Assembly: GCA_934456365.1 (NCBI GenBank)
Contig: CAKSHC010000007.1
Location: 27,783 to 91,782 of the forward strand
Source of the DNA: an uncultured Eubacteriales bacterium
Lineage (GTDB): Bacteria; Bacillota; Clostridia; Oscillospirales; UMGS1783
Direction of reading: 5' to 3'
DNA length: 64,000 bases
Every line of letters starts with the position of its first letter. Position 1 is the stretch's first letter. The notes beneath the pieces were generated by a model. That model was not told the origin of the DNA. It made no database searches and saw only the letters and a list, made by a program, of their open reading frames with translations. Made by a program: the position numbers and the translations under genes. Shown one piece after another: positions 16,991 to 25,439 of this stretch.

Positions 16991-18361
16991 TTACGCTTCT
17001 TTGAGGATGTTGCGGGCCACGTAAACGCCGCTGGCCGAGGCGTGGGAGAGGGAATGGGTCACGCCGCTTCCGTCGCCGATCACATACAGGCCGCGATGAT
17101 TCGTCTGCAGGGTTTCGTCCAGGGCAACCTCCATGTTGTAGAACTTGACCTCCACCCCGTAGAGAAGGGTGTCGTCGTTGGCGGTGCCGGGCGCGATCTT
17201 ATCGAGCGCGTAGATCATTTCGATGATCCCGTCGAGGATGCGCTTGGGGATCACAAGGCTCAGATCGCCGGGCGTGGCGGTGAGCGTGGGGGTGACGAAG
17301 TTTTCCCGGATGCGGGAAACGGTGCTGCGCCGCCCGCGCACGAGGTCGCCGAAGCGCTGGATCATCACCCCGCCGCCGAGCATGTTCGAAAGGCGGGCGA
17401 TGCTTTCGCCGTAGCCGTTGCTGTCTTTGAAGGGCTCGGAAAAATGCTTGCCCACCAGCAGGGCGAAATTGGTATTTTCGGTGTGCTTGGCGGGATCCTC
17501 GTAGGAATGCCCGTTGACCGTCACGATCCCGTTGGTGTTTTCGGTCACCACCGCGCCGTGGGGGTTCATGCAGAAGGTGCGTACCAGATCCTCGAACTTC
17601 TCGGTGCGGTAAACGATCTTGCTTTCATACAGCTCGTCGGTCAGCTCGGAGAAAACCTCGGCCGGCAGCTCGACCCGCACCCCGATGTCCACCCGGTTGG
17701 AGCGGGTGGGGATCTCGAGATCGGAGCAAACCTTCTCCATCCACTTGCTGCCCGAGCGCCCGACCGACACGATGCAGTCGCGGCAGGTGAAGCTCTTGTC
17801 GTCGGTCACCACCCGGTAGCCGCCCTCGATCTTCTCGAGGCTGCGCACCGCAGTGCGGAAGAAGAAATCGGCCTTGTCGGAAAGCTCGGCGTAGAGATTG
17901 GAAAGCACCACATAATTGATGTCGGTCCCGAGGTGGCGCACCTTAGCGTCGAGCAGGTGCAGCCCGTTTTCCAGGCATTTCTTTTTGATGTGGGTGTTGG
18001 CCGTGGAGTAAAGGCGGGTGCCCTCGCCGCCGTAGGCCAGGTTGATCTCGTCCACATACTTCATCAGCTCGAGGGCTTCTTCCTTGCCGATGTATTCATA
18101 AAGGGTGCCGCCGAACTGGTTGGTGATGTTGTATTTTCCGTCGGAGAAGGCGCCCGCGCCGCCGAAGCCGCTCATGATGGCGCAGGTGGCGCAGTTCTGG
18201 CAGGTGCGGATCTTTTTCCCGTCGATCGGGCAGTGCCGCTTTTCCAGAGGCGCTCCCGCCTCCATCACGGCAATTTTCAGGCCTTTTCCGGCGCGCGTGA
18301 GCTCAAAGGCGGAAAAGATGCCGCCCGGACCGGCGCCCACGATGATCACATCATAATCCAT
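16991..18361 (-). CDS. FAD-dependent oxidoreductase (COG2509-like)
   Basis: 456 residues. A dinucleotide-binding fold opens the protein (YDVIIVGAGPGGIFSAFEL), with a C-terminal FAD motif NHRGLYVIGDGSGVTHSLSHASASGVYVA. Cysteines near residue 60 (HCPIDGKKIRTCQNCATCAIMSG) are typical of the uncharacterised COG2509 dehydrogenases. The redox partner and substrate are unknown. I chose the ATG at 18361 because GGGGAGG lies 7 bases upstream; a longer frame would start inside the leader hairpin. The promoter and a terminator-like hairpin lie directly upstream. Confidence 0.88.
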   Translation of the reverse strand: MDYDVIIVGAGPGGIFSAFELTRAGKGLKIAVMEAGAPLEKRHCPIDGKKIRTCQNCATCAIMSGFGGAGAFSDGKYNITNQFGGTLYEYIGKEEALELMKYVDEINLAYGGEGTRLYSTANTHIKKKCLENGLHLLDAKVRHLGTDINYVVLSNLYAELSDKADFFFRTAVRSLEKIEGGYRVVTDDKSFTCRDCIVSVGRSGSKWMEKVCSDLEIPTRSNRVDIGVRVELPAEVFSELTDELYESKIVYRTEKFEDLVRTFCMNPHGAVVTENTNGIVTVNGHSYEDPAKHTENTNFALLVGKHFSEPFKDSNGYGESIARLSNMLGGGVMIQRFGDLVRGRRSTVSRIRENFVTPTLTATPGDLSLVIPKRILDGIIEMIYALDKIAPGTANDDTLLYGVEVKFYNMEVALDETLQTNHRGLYVIGDGSGVTHSLSHASASGVYVARNILKEA

Positions 18362-18379
18362 TCGGAAGCCTCCCCAAAC

Positions 18380-18400
18380 AAAAAATGCCCCTGCGGGGCA
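18380..18400 (-). promoter_or_regulatory. Terminator-like leader hairpin of the FAD oxidoreductase gene
   Basis: On the minus strand TGCCCC-GCA-GGGGCA is followed by TTTTTTG. It lies about 10 bases downstream of the expected transcription start and upstream of the Shine-Dalgarno, the layout of an attenuator. Confidence 0.5.
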
Positions 18401-18414
18401 GAATATCCTTTGAT

Positions 18415-18443
18415 AGTATACCATGCGGGGGGGCGATTGTCAA
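18415..18443 (-). promoter_or_regulatory. Promoter of the FAD oxidoreductase gene
   Basis: Minus-strand TTGACA (18443-18438), 17-base spacer, TATACT (18420-18415). Divergent from the gap promoter. Confidence 0.85.
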
Positions 18444-18467
18444 GCAAGTGAAATGCGCAAAAAATGG

Positions 18468-18496
18468 TTGCGCCGGGCGGAAAAACGTGGTATAAT
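18468..18496 (+). promoter_or_regulatory. Promoter of gap
   Basis: TTGCGC (18468-18473), 17-base spacer, TATAAT (18491-18496); about 45 bases before the gap ATG. Confidence 0.8.
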
Positions 18497-18541
18497 TCTA
18501 AAGGTTTAGAAAAAACTGTATATTATAGGAGGAAAAGGATT

Positions 18542-19570
18542 ATGTCTGTTAAGGTTGCAATCAACGGATTCGGAAGAATCGGCCGCTTGGCTTTCCGTCA
18601 GATGTTCGGCGCGGAAGGGTATGAAGTGGTCGCCATCAACGATCTGACCAGCCCGGCGATGCTGGCGCATCTGCTCAAATACGATACGGCGCAGGGCTCT
18701 TATCTCGGCTACATCGGTGAGAATAAGCACACTGTCGAAGCCACTGAGGATTCCATCGTTGTCGATGGCAAGGAGATCAAAATCTATGCCTGCAAAGACG
18801 CCAAGGATTGCCCCTGGGGCAAGATCGGCGTGGATGTGGTGCTCGAGTGCACCGGCTTCTATTGCTCCAAGGAGAAATCCATGGCGCATATCGAAGCGGG
18901 CGCCAAGAAGGTCGTGATCTCCGCTCCGGCCGGCAGCGACCTGAAAACCATCGTGTTCAGCGTCAATGAGAAAACTCTGACCAAAGAGGATCAGATCATC
19001 TCCGCCGCTTCCTGCACCACCAACTGCCTCGCTCCCATGGCGCAGGCGCTCAATGGATATGCTCCCATCCAGTCCGGTATCATGACCACCGTTCATGCCT
19101 ATACCGGCGACCAGATGGTGCTCGACGGGCCGCATCGCAAGGGCGATCTTCGCCGTGCCCGCGCCGCCGCGCAGAACATCGTGCCCAACTCCACCGGCGC
19201 CGCCAAGGCCATTGGCCTGGTCATCCCCGAGCTCAACGGCAAGCTGATCGGCTCGGCTCAGCGCGTGCCGACCTGCACCGGCTCCACCACCATTCTCGTG
19301 GCCGTTGTCAAGGGTAAGGACATCACCAAAGAAGGCATCAACGCCGCGATGAAGGCCGCCGCCAACGAGAGCTTCGGCTACAACGAGGAGCCCATCGTTT
19401 CTTCCGACGTGATCGGTATGCGCTACGGCTCCCTCTTCGACGCGACCCAGACCATGGTCGCCAAGATCGATGAGGACACCTATCAGGTTCAGGTCGTCTC
19501 CTGGTATGACAACGAAAACAGCTATACCAGCCAGATGGTCCGCACCATCAAGTATTTCGCCGAGATCTGA
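18542..19570 (+). CDS. gap: Type I glyceraldehyde-3-phosphate dehydrogenase
   Basis: Glycolytic enzyme oxidising glyceraldehyde 3-phosphate to 1,3-bisphosphoglycerate with NAD+. 342 residues. N-terminal Rossmann motif VAINGFGRIGRLAFRQ, active-site SAASCTTNCLAP, phosphate-binding HAYTGDQMVLDGPHRKGDLRRARAAAQNIVPNSTGAAKA, and C-terminal VSWYDNENSYTSQMVRTI. The ATG at 18542 follows AGGAGGAAAAGG. It is monocistronic, with its own near-consensus promoter and a strong terminator. Confidence 0.98.
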   Translation: MSVKVAINGFGRIGRLAFRQMFGAEGYEVVAINDLTSPAMLAHLLKYDTAQGSYLGYIGENKHTVEATEDSIVVDGKEIKIYACKDAKDCPWGKIGVDVVLECTGFYCSKEKSMAHIEAGAKKVVISAPAGSDLKTIVFSVNEKTLTKEDQIISAASCTTNCLAPMAQALNGYAPIQSGIMTTVHAYTGDQMVLDGPHRKGDLRRARAAAQNIVPNSTGAAKAIGLVIPELNGKLIGSAQRVPTCTGSTTILVAVVKGKDITKEGINAAMKAAANESFGYNEEPIVSSDVIGMRYGSLFDATQTMVAKIDEDTYQVQVVSWYDNENSYTSQMVRTIKYFAEI

Positions 19571-19584
19571 GCTTTTGCCCCATC

Positions 19585-19617
19585 AAAAAAGAGCCGCTGT
19601 TGCGGCTCTTTTTTTGT
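19585..19617. terminator. Strong terminator of gap, possibly bidirectional
   Basis: AAAAAAGAGCCGC / GCGGCTCTTTTTTT around a short loop; A-run and T-run on either side also suit the convergent ybaK-like gene. Confidence 0.9.
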
Positions 19618-19629
19618 TTGGAAGCGGGA

Positions 19630-20100
19630 TTATTCCGGATCGGCGGCCACGTCGACCCACCCCTCGGCCCGGGAGGCCTGCTCCAGCTCGGGCAGGGAAA
19701 GCTCGATGGCCGAATTGACGGAGCCGCAGGCGGGAAACACGGTGTCGTACCGCTGCAGCGATCGGTCGAGAAACACACGCACCCCCTCCGGCAGCCCGAA
19801 GGGGCAAACTCCGCCCACCGGGTGGGAGGTCAGCGCCTCCACCTGCTCGAAGGGGATCATCCGCGCCTTTTTCCCGAATTGCACTTTATATTTATGATTA
19901 TCGATGCGGGAGAGGCCCGAAACCACGATCAGAATGGGCGCGTCGTCCAGCAGGAGAGAAACCGTTTTGGCGATCCGGTCCGGCTCGGTGTGCAGCGCGT
20001 GGGCGGCTTCGGCTACTGTGGCCGAGCGCTCGGGCAGCACTAAAATTCTCTGCTCCAGTCCATATTGCGCCAGATCGCGGCGCACTCCTTCCAGGCTCAT
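19630..20100 (-). CDS. YbaK/ProXp-type aminoacyl-tRNA deacylase
   Basis: 156 residues, single editing domain homologous to the INS domain of prolyl-tRNA synthetase. Motifs: DRIAKTVSLLLDDAPILIVVSG (conserved Lys), the linker NHKYKVQFGKKARM, and SHPVGGVCPFGLPEGVRVFLD. Family members hydrolyse mischarged tRNAs such as Cys-tRNA(Pro) or Ala-tRNA(Pro). Its start overlaps the Rrf2 gene stop by 4 bases, so it is the third gene of the cysK operon. A link between cysteine synthesis and clearance of Cys-tRNA(Pro) is an attractive inference. Confidence 0.9.
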   Translation of the reverse strand: MSLEGVRRDLAQYGLEQRILVLPERSATVAEAAHALHTEPDRIAKTVSLLLDDAPILIVVSGLSRIDNHKYKVQFGKKARMIPFEQVEALTSHPVGGVCPFGLPEGVRVFLDRSLQRYDTVFPACGSVNSAIELSLPELEQASRAEGWVDVAADPE

Positions 20101-20507
20101 GGCGTTTGCTCCTTTTTTATCAGATCGGCAACGGTCACTCCGTCGAAAAATTCTTCCGTCATCTTGCGGTAGCGCTCCCAGAGCGGGAGGGTGCGGCAGT
20201 CGGCGGCGCGCGGACAGGGATTTTCCCCGCAGCTCAGACAGGCCACCGGCGAGAGCGTGCCCTCGGTTAAGCGCAAAACGTCGCCCACCCGGATCTCATG
20301 GGCCGGCCGGCAAAGGCGGTAGCCCCCGCCCTTGCCGTGCGTGCCCTCGATCAGCCCGGCGCGGGTCAGCTCGGGAAGAATGCGCTCAATGTATTTGAGG
20401 GAAATTTCCTGCCGGGAGGCAACCTCCCGCATGGGGATCCGCTCGCCCTCGTGCTCGGCAAGGTCGGTCAGCACCCGCAGGGCATAGCGCCCTCTGGTCG
20501 AAATCAT
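20097..20507 (-). CDS. Rrf2 family transcriptional regulator with IscR-like cysteines
   Basis: 136 residues. An N-terminal winged helix (MISTRGRYALRVLTDLAEHE; VASRQEISLKYIERILPELTRAGLIEGTHGKGGGYRL) is followed by a Cys cluster with Cys90, Cys93, Cys98 and Cys104. IscR uses Cys92, Cys98 and Cys104 to hold an Fe-S cluster, so cluster binding is plausible; CymR, the cysteine regulator of Bacillus, lacks it. The start at 20507 has AAGGAG upstream. The gene lies 10 bases after the cysK stop, and CymR is known to work together with CysK, so control of cysK is likely. Confidence 0.92.
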   Translation of the reverse strand: MISTRGRYALRVLTDLAEHEGERIPMREVASRQEISLKYIERILPELTRAGLIEGTHGKGGGYRLCRPAHEIRVGDVLRLTEGTLSPVACLSCGENPCPRAADCRTLPLWERYRKMTEEFFDGVTVADLIKKEQTP

Positions 20508-20517
20508 GCGGCGCTCC

Positions 20518-21450
20518 TTATTCGGCGAAAAGCGCCGTGGAGAGGTAGCGGTCGCCGGTGTCGGGCAGCAAAACGACCACGTTTTTCCCCGCGTTTTCCG
20601 GCCGCGCCGCCACCGAAAGGGCCGCATGAAGAGCCGCGCCGGAGGAGATTCCGGCCAAGAACCCCTCCCGGTGCCCGAGCTCCCGCCCGGTCGCAAAGGC
20701 GTCTTCGTCTTTTACGGGGATGATCTCGTCGTAGATCCCGGTGTCCAGAACCTCCGGCACAAACCCGGCGCCGATTCCCTGGATCTTATGCGAACCGGCG
20801 TGGCCCTCGCTCAAAACCGGCGAACCGGCCGGCTCCACGGCGACGACCTTCACCCCGGGGTTTTTCTCCTTCAGAAAGCGGCCGACGCCGGTCACGGTGC
20901 CGCCGGTGCCCACCCCGGCCACGAAAACATCCACCTTCCCGTCCAGATCCTCCCAGATCTCCGGGCCGGTCGTTTCATAATGCGCCTGCGGGTTGGCCGG
21001 GTTGACAAACTGCCCCGGAATAAAGGCGCCCGGGATCGTTTTGGCCAGCTCGTCGGCCTTCTCGATCGCGCCCTTCATGCCGCGCGAACCCTCGGTCAGA
21101 ACAAGCTCGGCGCCGTAGGCTTTCATCAGCTGGCGCCGCTCCACGCTCATGGTCTCCGGCATCACGATGATGCAGCGATACCCCCGGGCTGCCGCCACGG
21201 AGCAGAGCCCGATGCCCGTGTTGCCGCTCGTCGGCTCGATGATGACCGAGTCCTTGGCCAGAACGCCGCGCTTTTCGGCGTCGTCGAGCATGGCGCGGGC
21301 CACCCGGTCCTTCACCGAGCCCGCGGGATTGAAGGCTTCCAGCTTGGCATAAATCTTCGCGCAGAGCCCATGCTCCTTTTCCAGATGGGTCAGCTCCAGC
21401 AGGGGGGTGCGGCCGATCAGCTGATCGGCCGAGGTGTAGACATGAGACAT
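20518..21450 (-). CDS. cysK: Cysteine synthase A (O-acetylserine sulfhydrylase)
   Basis: PLP enzyme converting O-acetylserine and sulfide to cysteine. 310 residues. PLP lysine in NPAGSVKDRVA (Lys47), substrate loop EPTSGNTGIGL, QFVNPANPQAHYETTGPEIW, phosphate-binding GVGTGGTVTGVG, and the PLP N1-binding serine region GISSGAAL. The start at 21450 has AAAGGAGCTGG upstream. First gene of cysK-rrf2-ybaK, with a consensus promoter and a candidate operator in the leader. Confidence 0.97.
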   Translation of the reverse strand: MSHVYTSADQLIGRTPLLELTHLEKEHGLCAKIYAKLEAFNPAGSVKDRVARAMLDDAEKRGVLAKDSVIIEPTSGNTGIGLCSVAAARGYRCIIVMPETMSVERRQLMKAYGAELVLTEGSRGMKGAIEKADELAKTIPGAFIPGQFVNPANPQAHYETTGPEIWEDLDGKVDVFVAGVGTGGTVTGVGRFLKEKNPGVKVVAVEPAGSPVLSEGHAGSHKIQGIGAGFVPEVLDTGIYDEIIPVKDEDAFATGRELGHREGFLAGISSGAALHAALSVAARPENAGKNVVVLLPDTGDRYLSTALFAE

Positions 21451-21471
21451 GATTTCCAGCTCCTTTCAATT

Positions 21472-21490
21472 ACCTACCTTTTTGGTTGGT
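21472..21490 (-). promoter_or_regulatory. Candidate Rrf2 operator in the cysK leader
   Basis: Imperfect inverted repeat ACCAACC-AAAAA-GGTAGGT (minus strand; 6 of 7 positions pair), directly downstream of the -10 box where a bound repressor would block initiation. Assignment to the adjacent Rrf2 protein is inference. Confidence 0.5.
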
Positions 21491-21493
21491 TGA

Positions 21494-21522
21494 ATTATAG
21501 CACCGGATCCGGTCTCTGTCAA
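21494..21522 (-). promoter_or_regulatory. Promoter of the cysK operon
   Basis: Minus strand TTGACA (21522-21517), 17-base spacer, TATAAT (21499-21494): a full consensus match. Confidence 0.9.
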
Positions 21523-21533
21523 GAGCTTTTCGG

Positions 21534-21790
21534 AACTTTTTTGAGGAGACAAGAGGGGAATAAGGAGGAAACGAGGAAGGCCGTCTTTCGGCTCCGGTTT
21601 GCAGCCTCAATGTTTAAGTCGGGCGGCTCGGCTGACACCGCAGACGCGGCCGAAGGGGACGCATCTGGATGCTTACAAAGGAAGCAGGTTTTTCGGCCGG
21701 TATTTCTCCCCCTTCACCCCGCTTTCGCCGAAGGGGAGCTTCCGGTTTTCGGGCGGTCGGCCGAGGCTGACGACCCTTTCAATTTTCTTC
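21534..21790. other. Gene-free stretch with internal repeats, unexplained
   Basis: Between the cysK promoter and the GNAT gene. GCCGAAGGGGA occurs twice (21649-21659 and 21727-21737), GGCTGAC occurs near both ends, and GCATC-TG-GATGC forms a small hairpin near 21661. A frame of 72 codons at 21599-21817 has no SD and a Phe/Gly/Pro/Arg-rich product, so I do not call it a gene. It may be a dispersed intergenic repeat or a decayed sequence. Confidence 0.4.
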
Positions 21791-21820
21791 TTGACGGAGG
21801 CGGGGCTTTGCGGCTAATCT
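21791..21820 (+). promoter_or_regulatory. Possible promoter of the GNAT gene
   Basis: TTGACG (21791-21796), 18-base spacer, TAATCT (21815-21820), followed by an A/T-rich stretch. Weaker than the other promoters in the window. Confidence 0.4.
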
Positions 21821-21873
21821 ATATTTATAGAATATTTCCCGATTTGAAATCGGTCAGGAGAGGAGATGGCCCG

Positions 21874-22485
21874 GTGGAAAGGCAAAGCGAGTGGGAGCGG
21901 AACGAGACAACCGCATCGGCGGCGGGAAAAGCCGAGGAGCCTCCGATCGGTGAGGCACAGCTTTTGAAGCGGGGGAAAAGCGAGGCGAGAGGCGTTCGGA
22001 TTGTGCCGGCGCGGGAGGAAGACCTGTCGGAAATCGCGGAAATTTATGCTCATGCGCGCCGGGAAATGATCCGGCAGGGGAACCCGGGACAATGGGGGGA
22101 TTCCTATCCTTCAAGTGCTCTGACGCGGGAGGATTGGGAGACCGGACGCCTGTATGTCGTGCGGGACGAGGATGGGCTCTGCGCGGTTTTTGTTTTTTCG
22201 ATCGGGGAGGAGCCGACCTACCGACACATAGAGGCGGGAGACTGGCTTTCCGACGCGCCCTACGGCACGCTGCATCGGGTGGCGAGCGCGGGGCGGCGGA
22301 GGGGCGTTTTCCCGCTTATGGTGGAATTTTGCGCCCAAAGGATCGGGCATTTGCGCATCGACACCCACGCGGACAATGCCCGGATGCGGCGGCTGATCGT
22401 CCGGGCAGGGTTTCGGGAATGCGGAATCATTCGGGTGCGCGGCGGCGCGCCGCGGATCGCTTACGAACGTTTGTCGGAAAATTGA
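21874..22485 (+). CDS. GNAT family N-acetyltransferase
   Basis: Acetyl-CoA-dependent acyltransferase fold, 203 residues with the GTG start at 21874. AGGAG lies 8 bases upstream. Residues 1-38 form a poorly conserved, Glu/Arg-rich lead-in. The GNAT domain begins at RGVRIVPAREEDLSEIAEIYAHARREM and includes LYVVRDEDGLCAVFVFSIGEEPTY, the CoA-loop region LHRVASAGRRRGVFPLMVEFC, and RIDTHADNARMRRLIVRAGFRECGI. The start is the least certain part, since the domain itself begins about residue 39. The substrate is unknown. The gene stands alone between cysK and lacZ. Confidence 0.8.
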   Translation: MERQSEWERNETTASAAGKAEEPPIGEAQLLKRGKSEARGVRIVPAREEDLSEIAEIYAHARREMIRQGNPGQWGDSYPSSALTREDWETGRLYVVRDEDGLCAVFVFSIGEEPTYRHIEAGDWLSDAPYGTLHRVASAGRRRGVFPLMVEFCAQRIGHLRIDTHADNARMRRLIVRAGFRECGIIRVRGGAPRIAYERLSEN

Positions 22486-22584
22486 GATGCGAGTGCGGAA
22501 AATGCTCTTGCTTTTTTCTTCGGTTCGGGTAAAATGAGCCTACCTCTGCCCGAGGGAAGCGGCGGATGGAAAAGGAGAGCTTTC

Positions 22585-25437
22585 ATGAGAGAATACGAGC
22601 GCACAGATAAAACCGGCGCGAACCGGCTGCCGGCGCGGGCATACGCGATCCCCTATGAATCGCTGGAAAAGGCGTTGGCCTTTGACCGGCGACAAAGCGC
22701 CTATTACCGGCTGCTCAACGGCGTTTGGGACTTTGCCTATTTTCCGCGGGAGCAGGACGCGCCGGAGAATCCGGCGGACGCGCTCTTTCGCGCCGCCCTG
22801 CCGGTGCCTTCCTGCTGGCAGATGCACGGCTACGAATTCCCGCATTACACCAACATCAATTATCCATATCCGGTGGATCCGCCGTATGTGCCGGATGAGA
22901 ATCCCTGCGGGATCTACCGCACGCGCTTTTCTCTGGACGAGGCCTGGACAGCGCGGCGCACGCACATCGTGTTCGAGGGGGCGGCCTCCTGTTTGTATGT
23001 AACCGTAAACGGGGAGGCGGTGGGCTTTCACGAGGGGAGCCATTTGCAGGCGGAATTTGATCTGACTTCCTTTGTGCGCCCGGGAGAAAACGAGCTGGTG
23101 GTCAAGGTTTTGAAATGGTGCGCCGGGAGCTATTTGGAGGATCAGGATTTCTTCCGGCTCAACGGGATCTTCCGGGATGTTTACCTGCTGTCGCGGGAAG
23201 AGGGGGCGATCGAGGATGTGGAGATCCGGGCCGACTGCCGGGGAATTTCCGTTTCGGCGGAGGACTACACCGTGTACGACGCGCAGGGGCGGGAGGCCGA
23301 TCTTAGCCGTCCGATCCTCTGGAATGCGGAGAAGCCCTATCTTTACACCGTGGTGGTGCGGGGAAAGACCGAATACATCCCTTACCGGGTGGGGATGCGG
23401 GAGGTTTCCGTTTCGCCGCGCGGCGAGCTGCTCATCAACGGGACGCCGGTTCTGCTCAAGGGGATCAATCATCACGACACCCATCCGACCGAGGGGTATG
23501 TGGAAAGCGAGGAGCTTCTGCGCGCCGAGCTTGAGCAGATGAAGCGGCTCAACATCAACTGTGTGCGCACCTCGCACTACCCGCCGACCCCGGAATTTCT
23601 CAACCTTTGCGACGAGCTGGGCTTTTATGTGGTGGACGAGGCGGATCTGGAATCGCACGGCTACCGGACCCGGGAGGGCGGCCACATCCCGGAGGGCTGC
23701 GAGGAATCGCGCTGGATCACCGACGATCCGGCCTGGGAGGCGGCTTACCGGGAGCGGATCGAGCGCACGCTGGAGCGGGATAAGAACCATGCTTCGGTGA
23801 TTTTCTGGAGCATGGGCAACGAGAGCGGCTGGGGCTGCAACATCGAGAGCATGCTTCGCTGGGTCAAGCGGCGGGACCCCTCCCGGCTGACCCACTACGA
23901 GCCGGCGCGTCTGGCCGGCGATCCGCTGCTTGTGGATGTGCGCAGCCGGATGTATCCTTCTTTGGAGGGGCTGGTCGCTTTGTGCGAGGAGGATCCGACG
24001 AGGCCGGTGTTTCTTTGCGAATATTCGCATGCAATGGGAAACGGGCCGGGGGATGTGGGGCTTTATATGGAGATTTTTCGCCGCTATCCCAACGCCGTCG
24101 GCGGCTGCATCTGGGAATGGACGGATCATGTGGCGATGGTCGATGGTTTACCCCGCTACGGCGGCGATTTCGGAGAGCCGCTCCACGACGGCAATTTCTG
24201 CTGCGACGGGCTGACCTTTTCCGATCGCAGCTGCAAGGCGGGAACCTACCACGCGAAATACGCCTATCAGCCGATGGCGGCAAAGCTGGATGGGAAGCGC
24301 CTGCGGGTGACCAACCTGTTTGATTTCACGGATTTTTCGGCGTATCGGCTGCGGCTGAGCCTGGAGGTGGACGGCGAGCTTCGGGAGGCGCGGGAGTTTT
24401 CTTCGTCCGCATTGCCGCGGGAAACGGCGGAGCTGGAGGTGCCGTTTGCCTTTCCGGAGCGCTGCCGCTGGGGGGCGACCCTGAATCTTCAACTTCTGGA
24501 CGCGCAGGGCTATGAATGGGGGCATTCCCAGTTCCTTCTGCCGGTCAAAAGGGAGGCTGAGGCGGTGGGGAAGCCGTTTACGGCCTTTTCTGAGGATCGG
24601 GAGCATCTGGTGGCTGAGGGAGAGGGGTTCCGCTATTCCTTTCATAAGGGGCTCGGCACGTTGGACAGCATCCGGATCCGCGGGAAGGAGCAGCTGGCCT
24701 CGCCTTTGCGGCTGACCACCTGGCGCGCGCCTACCGACAACGACCGGCATGTGCGCAAGCTGTGGGGGATGAGCGAAAACGACAACAACTGGTGCCCCGG
24801 AAACTTCGATCTGACGGCCACTAAGGTGTATGAGGTGCGGATGGAGGGCAACCGTATTCTCACCAGAGCCAGCCTGGGGGCGACGGCGCGCACGCCCTAC
24901 TTCCGGTTTGTGCAGGAGATGGCTTTTTTCACCGACGGCACCATCCGGATCACGCTGGATGGGGAGAAGAAGGCCACGCTTTCGGATATTCCCCTGCCGC
25001 GGCTGGGGTATGAATTTGCCGTGCCACGGGAAAACGAGGGCTTTTCCTACTACGGCTGCGGCCCCGGCGAGAGCTACTGTGACATGAATCTTCATGCGCC
25101 GCTGGGGCTTTATCGCAGCACAGCCCGGGCGGAGGCTGTGCCTTACGTGCGCCCGCAGGAGCACGGCAACCACTACGGCTGCCGCTATCTGCATCTGGAC
25201 GGAGAGCTTGTTGCGGCGGGCGATCCGGTTTTTGAGTGCTGCGTGCTGCCCTATGGAACGCGGGCTTTGGATCGGGCGCGCCATGCCGACGAGCTTGCGG
25301 AGGACGGGCTGACGCATGTGCGGCTGGACTACCGGGTGGCGGGGCTTGGTTCGCACAGCTGCGGGCCGGAGCTTTTGCCGGAGTATCGGATCCGGGAGAT
25401 GCGGGTGCATTTTTCCCTGTATCTGAAAAAGGAATAA
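22585..25437 (+). CDS. lacZ: Beta-galactosidase, glycoside hydrolase family 2 (LacZ type)
   Basis: Cytoplasmic lactose-hydrolysing enzyme, 950 residues, no signal peptide. Sugar-binding domain (PVPSCWQMHGYEFPHYTNINYPYPVDPP), a shortened Ig-like domain, and the catalytic barrel with GINHHDTHP, acid/base Glu413 in SMGNESGWG and nucleophile Glu479 in FLCEYSHAMGN. The C-terminal small-chain domain contains WRAPTDNDRH and GCGPGESYCDMN. The ATG at 22585 follows AAAGGAGAG; an upstream in-frame ATG at 22534 lacks an SD. The region between residues 190 and 260 is shorter than in E. coli LacZ. No permease is adjacent. Confidence 0.95.
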   Translation: MREYERTDKTGANRLPARAYAIPYESLEKALAFDRRQSAYYRLLNGVWDFAYFPREQDAPENPADALFRAALPVPSCWQMHGYEFPHYTNINYPYPVDPPYVPDENPCGIYRTRFSLDEAWTARRTHIVFEGAASCLYVTVNGEAVGFHEGSHLQAEFDLTSFVRPGENELVVKVLKWCAGSYLEDQDFFRLNGIFRDVYLLSREEGAIEDVEIRADCRGISVSAEDYTVYDAQGREADLSRPILWNAEKPYLYTVVVRGKTEYIPYRVGMREVSVSPRGELLINGTPVLLKGINHHDTHPTEGYVESEELLRAELEQMKRLNINCVRTSHYPPTPEFLNLCDELGFYVVDEADLESHGYRTREGGHIPEGCEESRWITDDPAWEAAYRERIERTLERDKNHASVIFWSMGNESGWGCNIESMLRWVKRRDPSRLTHYEPARLAGDPLLVDVRSRMYPSLEGLVALCEEDPTRPVFLCEYSHAMGNGPGDVGLYMEIFRRYPNAVGGCIWEWTDHVAMVDGLPRYGGDFGEPLHDGNFCCDGLTFSDRSCKAGTYHAKYAYQPMAAKLDGKRLRVTNLFDFTDFSAYRLRLSLEVDGELREAREFSSSALPRETAELEVPFAFPERCRWGATLNLQLLDAQGYEWGHSQFLLPVKREAEAVGKPFTAFSEDREHLVAEGEGFRYSFHKGLGTLDSIRIRGKEQLASPLRLTTWRAPTDNDRHVRKLWGMSENDNNWCPGNFDLTATKVYEVRMEGNRILTRASLGATARTPYFRFVQEMAFFTDGTIRITLDGEKKATLSDIPLPRLGYEFAVPRENEGFSYYGCGPGESYCDMNLHAPLGLYRSTARAEAVPYVRPQEHGNHYGCRYLHLDGELVAAGDPVFECCVLPYGTRALDRARHADELAEDGLTHVRLDYRVAGLGSHSCGPELLPEYRIREMRVHFSLYLKKE

Positions 25438-25439
25438 AA

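Noticed and set aside
21451..21493. T-box or SAM/cysteine-type riboswitch before cysK
   Set aside because: The transcript leader is only about 40 bases, too short for these elements.
21599..21817. 72-codon frame as a small gene
   Set aside because: No SD, strongly biased composition, and the region contains repeats; more likely non-coding or decayed.
20506..21873. Upstream extension of the GNAT reading frame across cysK
   Set aside because: The frame is antisense to cysK and has no start signal; SD AGGAG and the GTG at 21874 mark the likely start.
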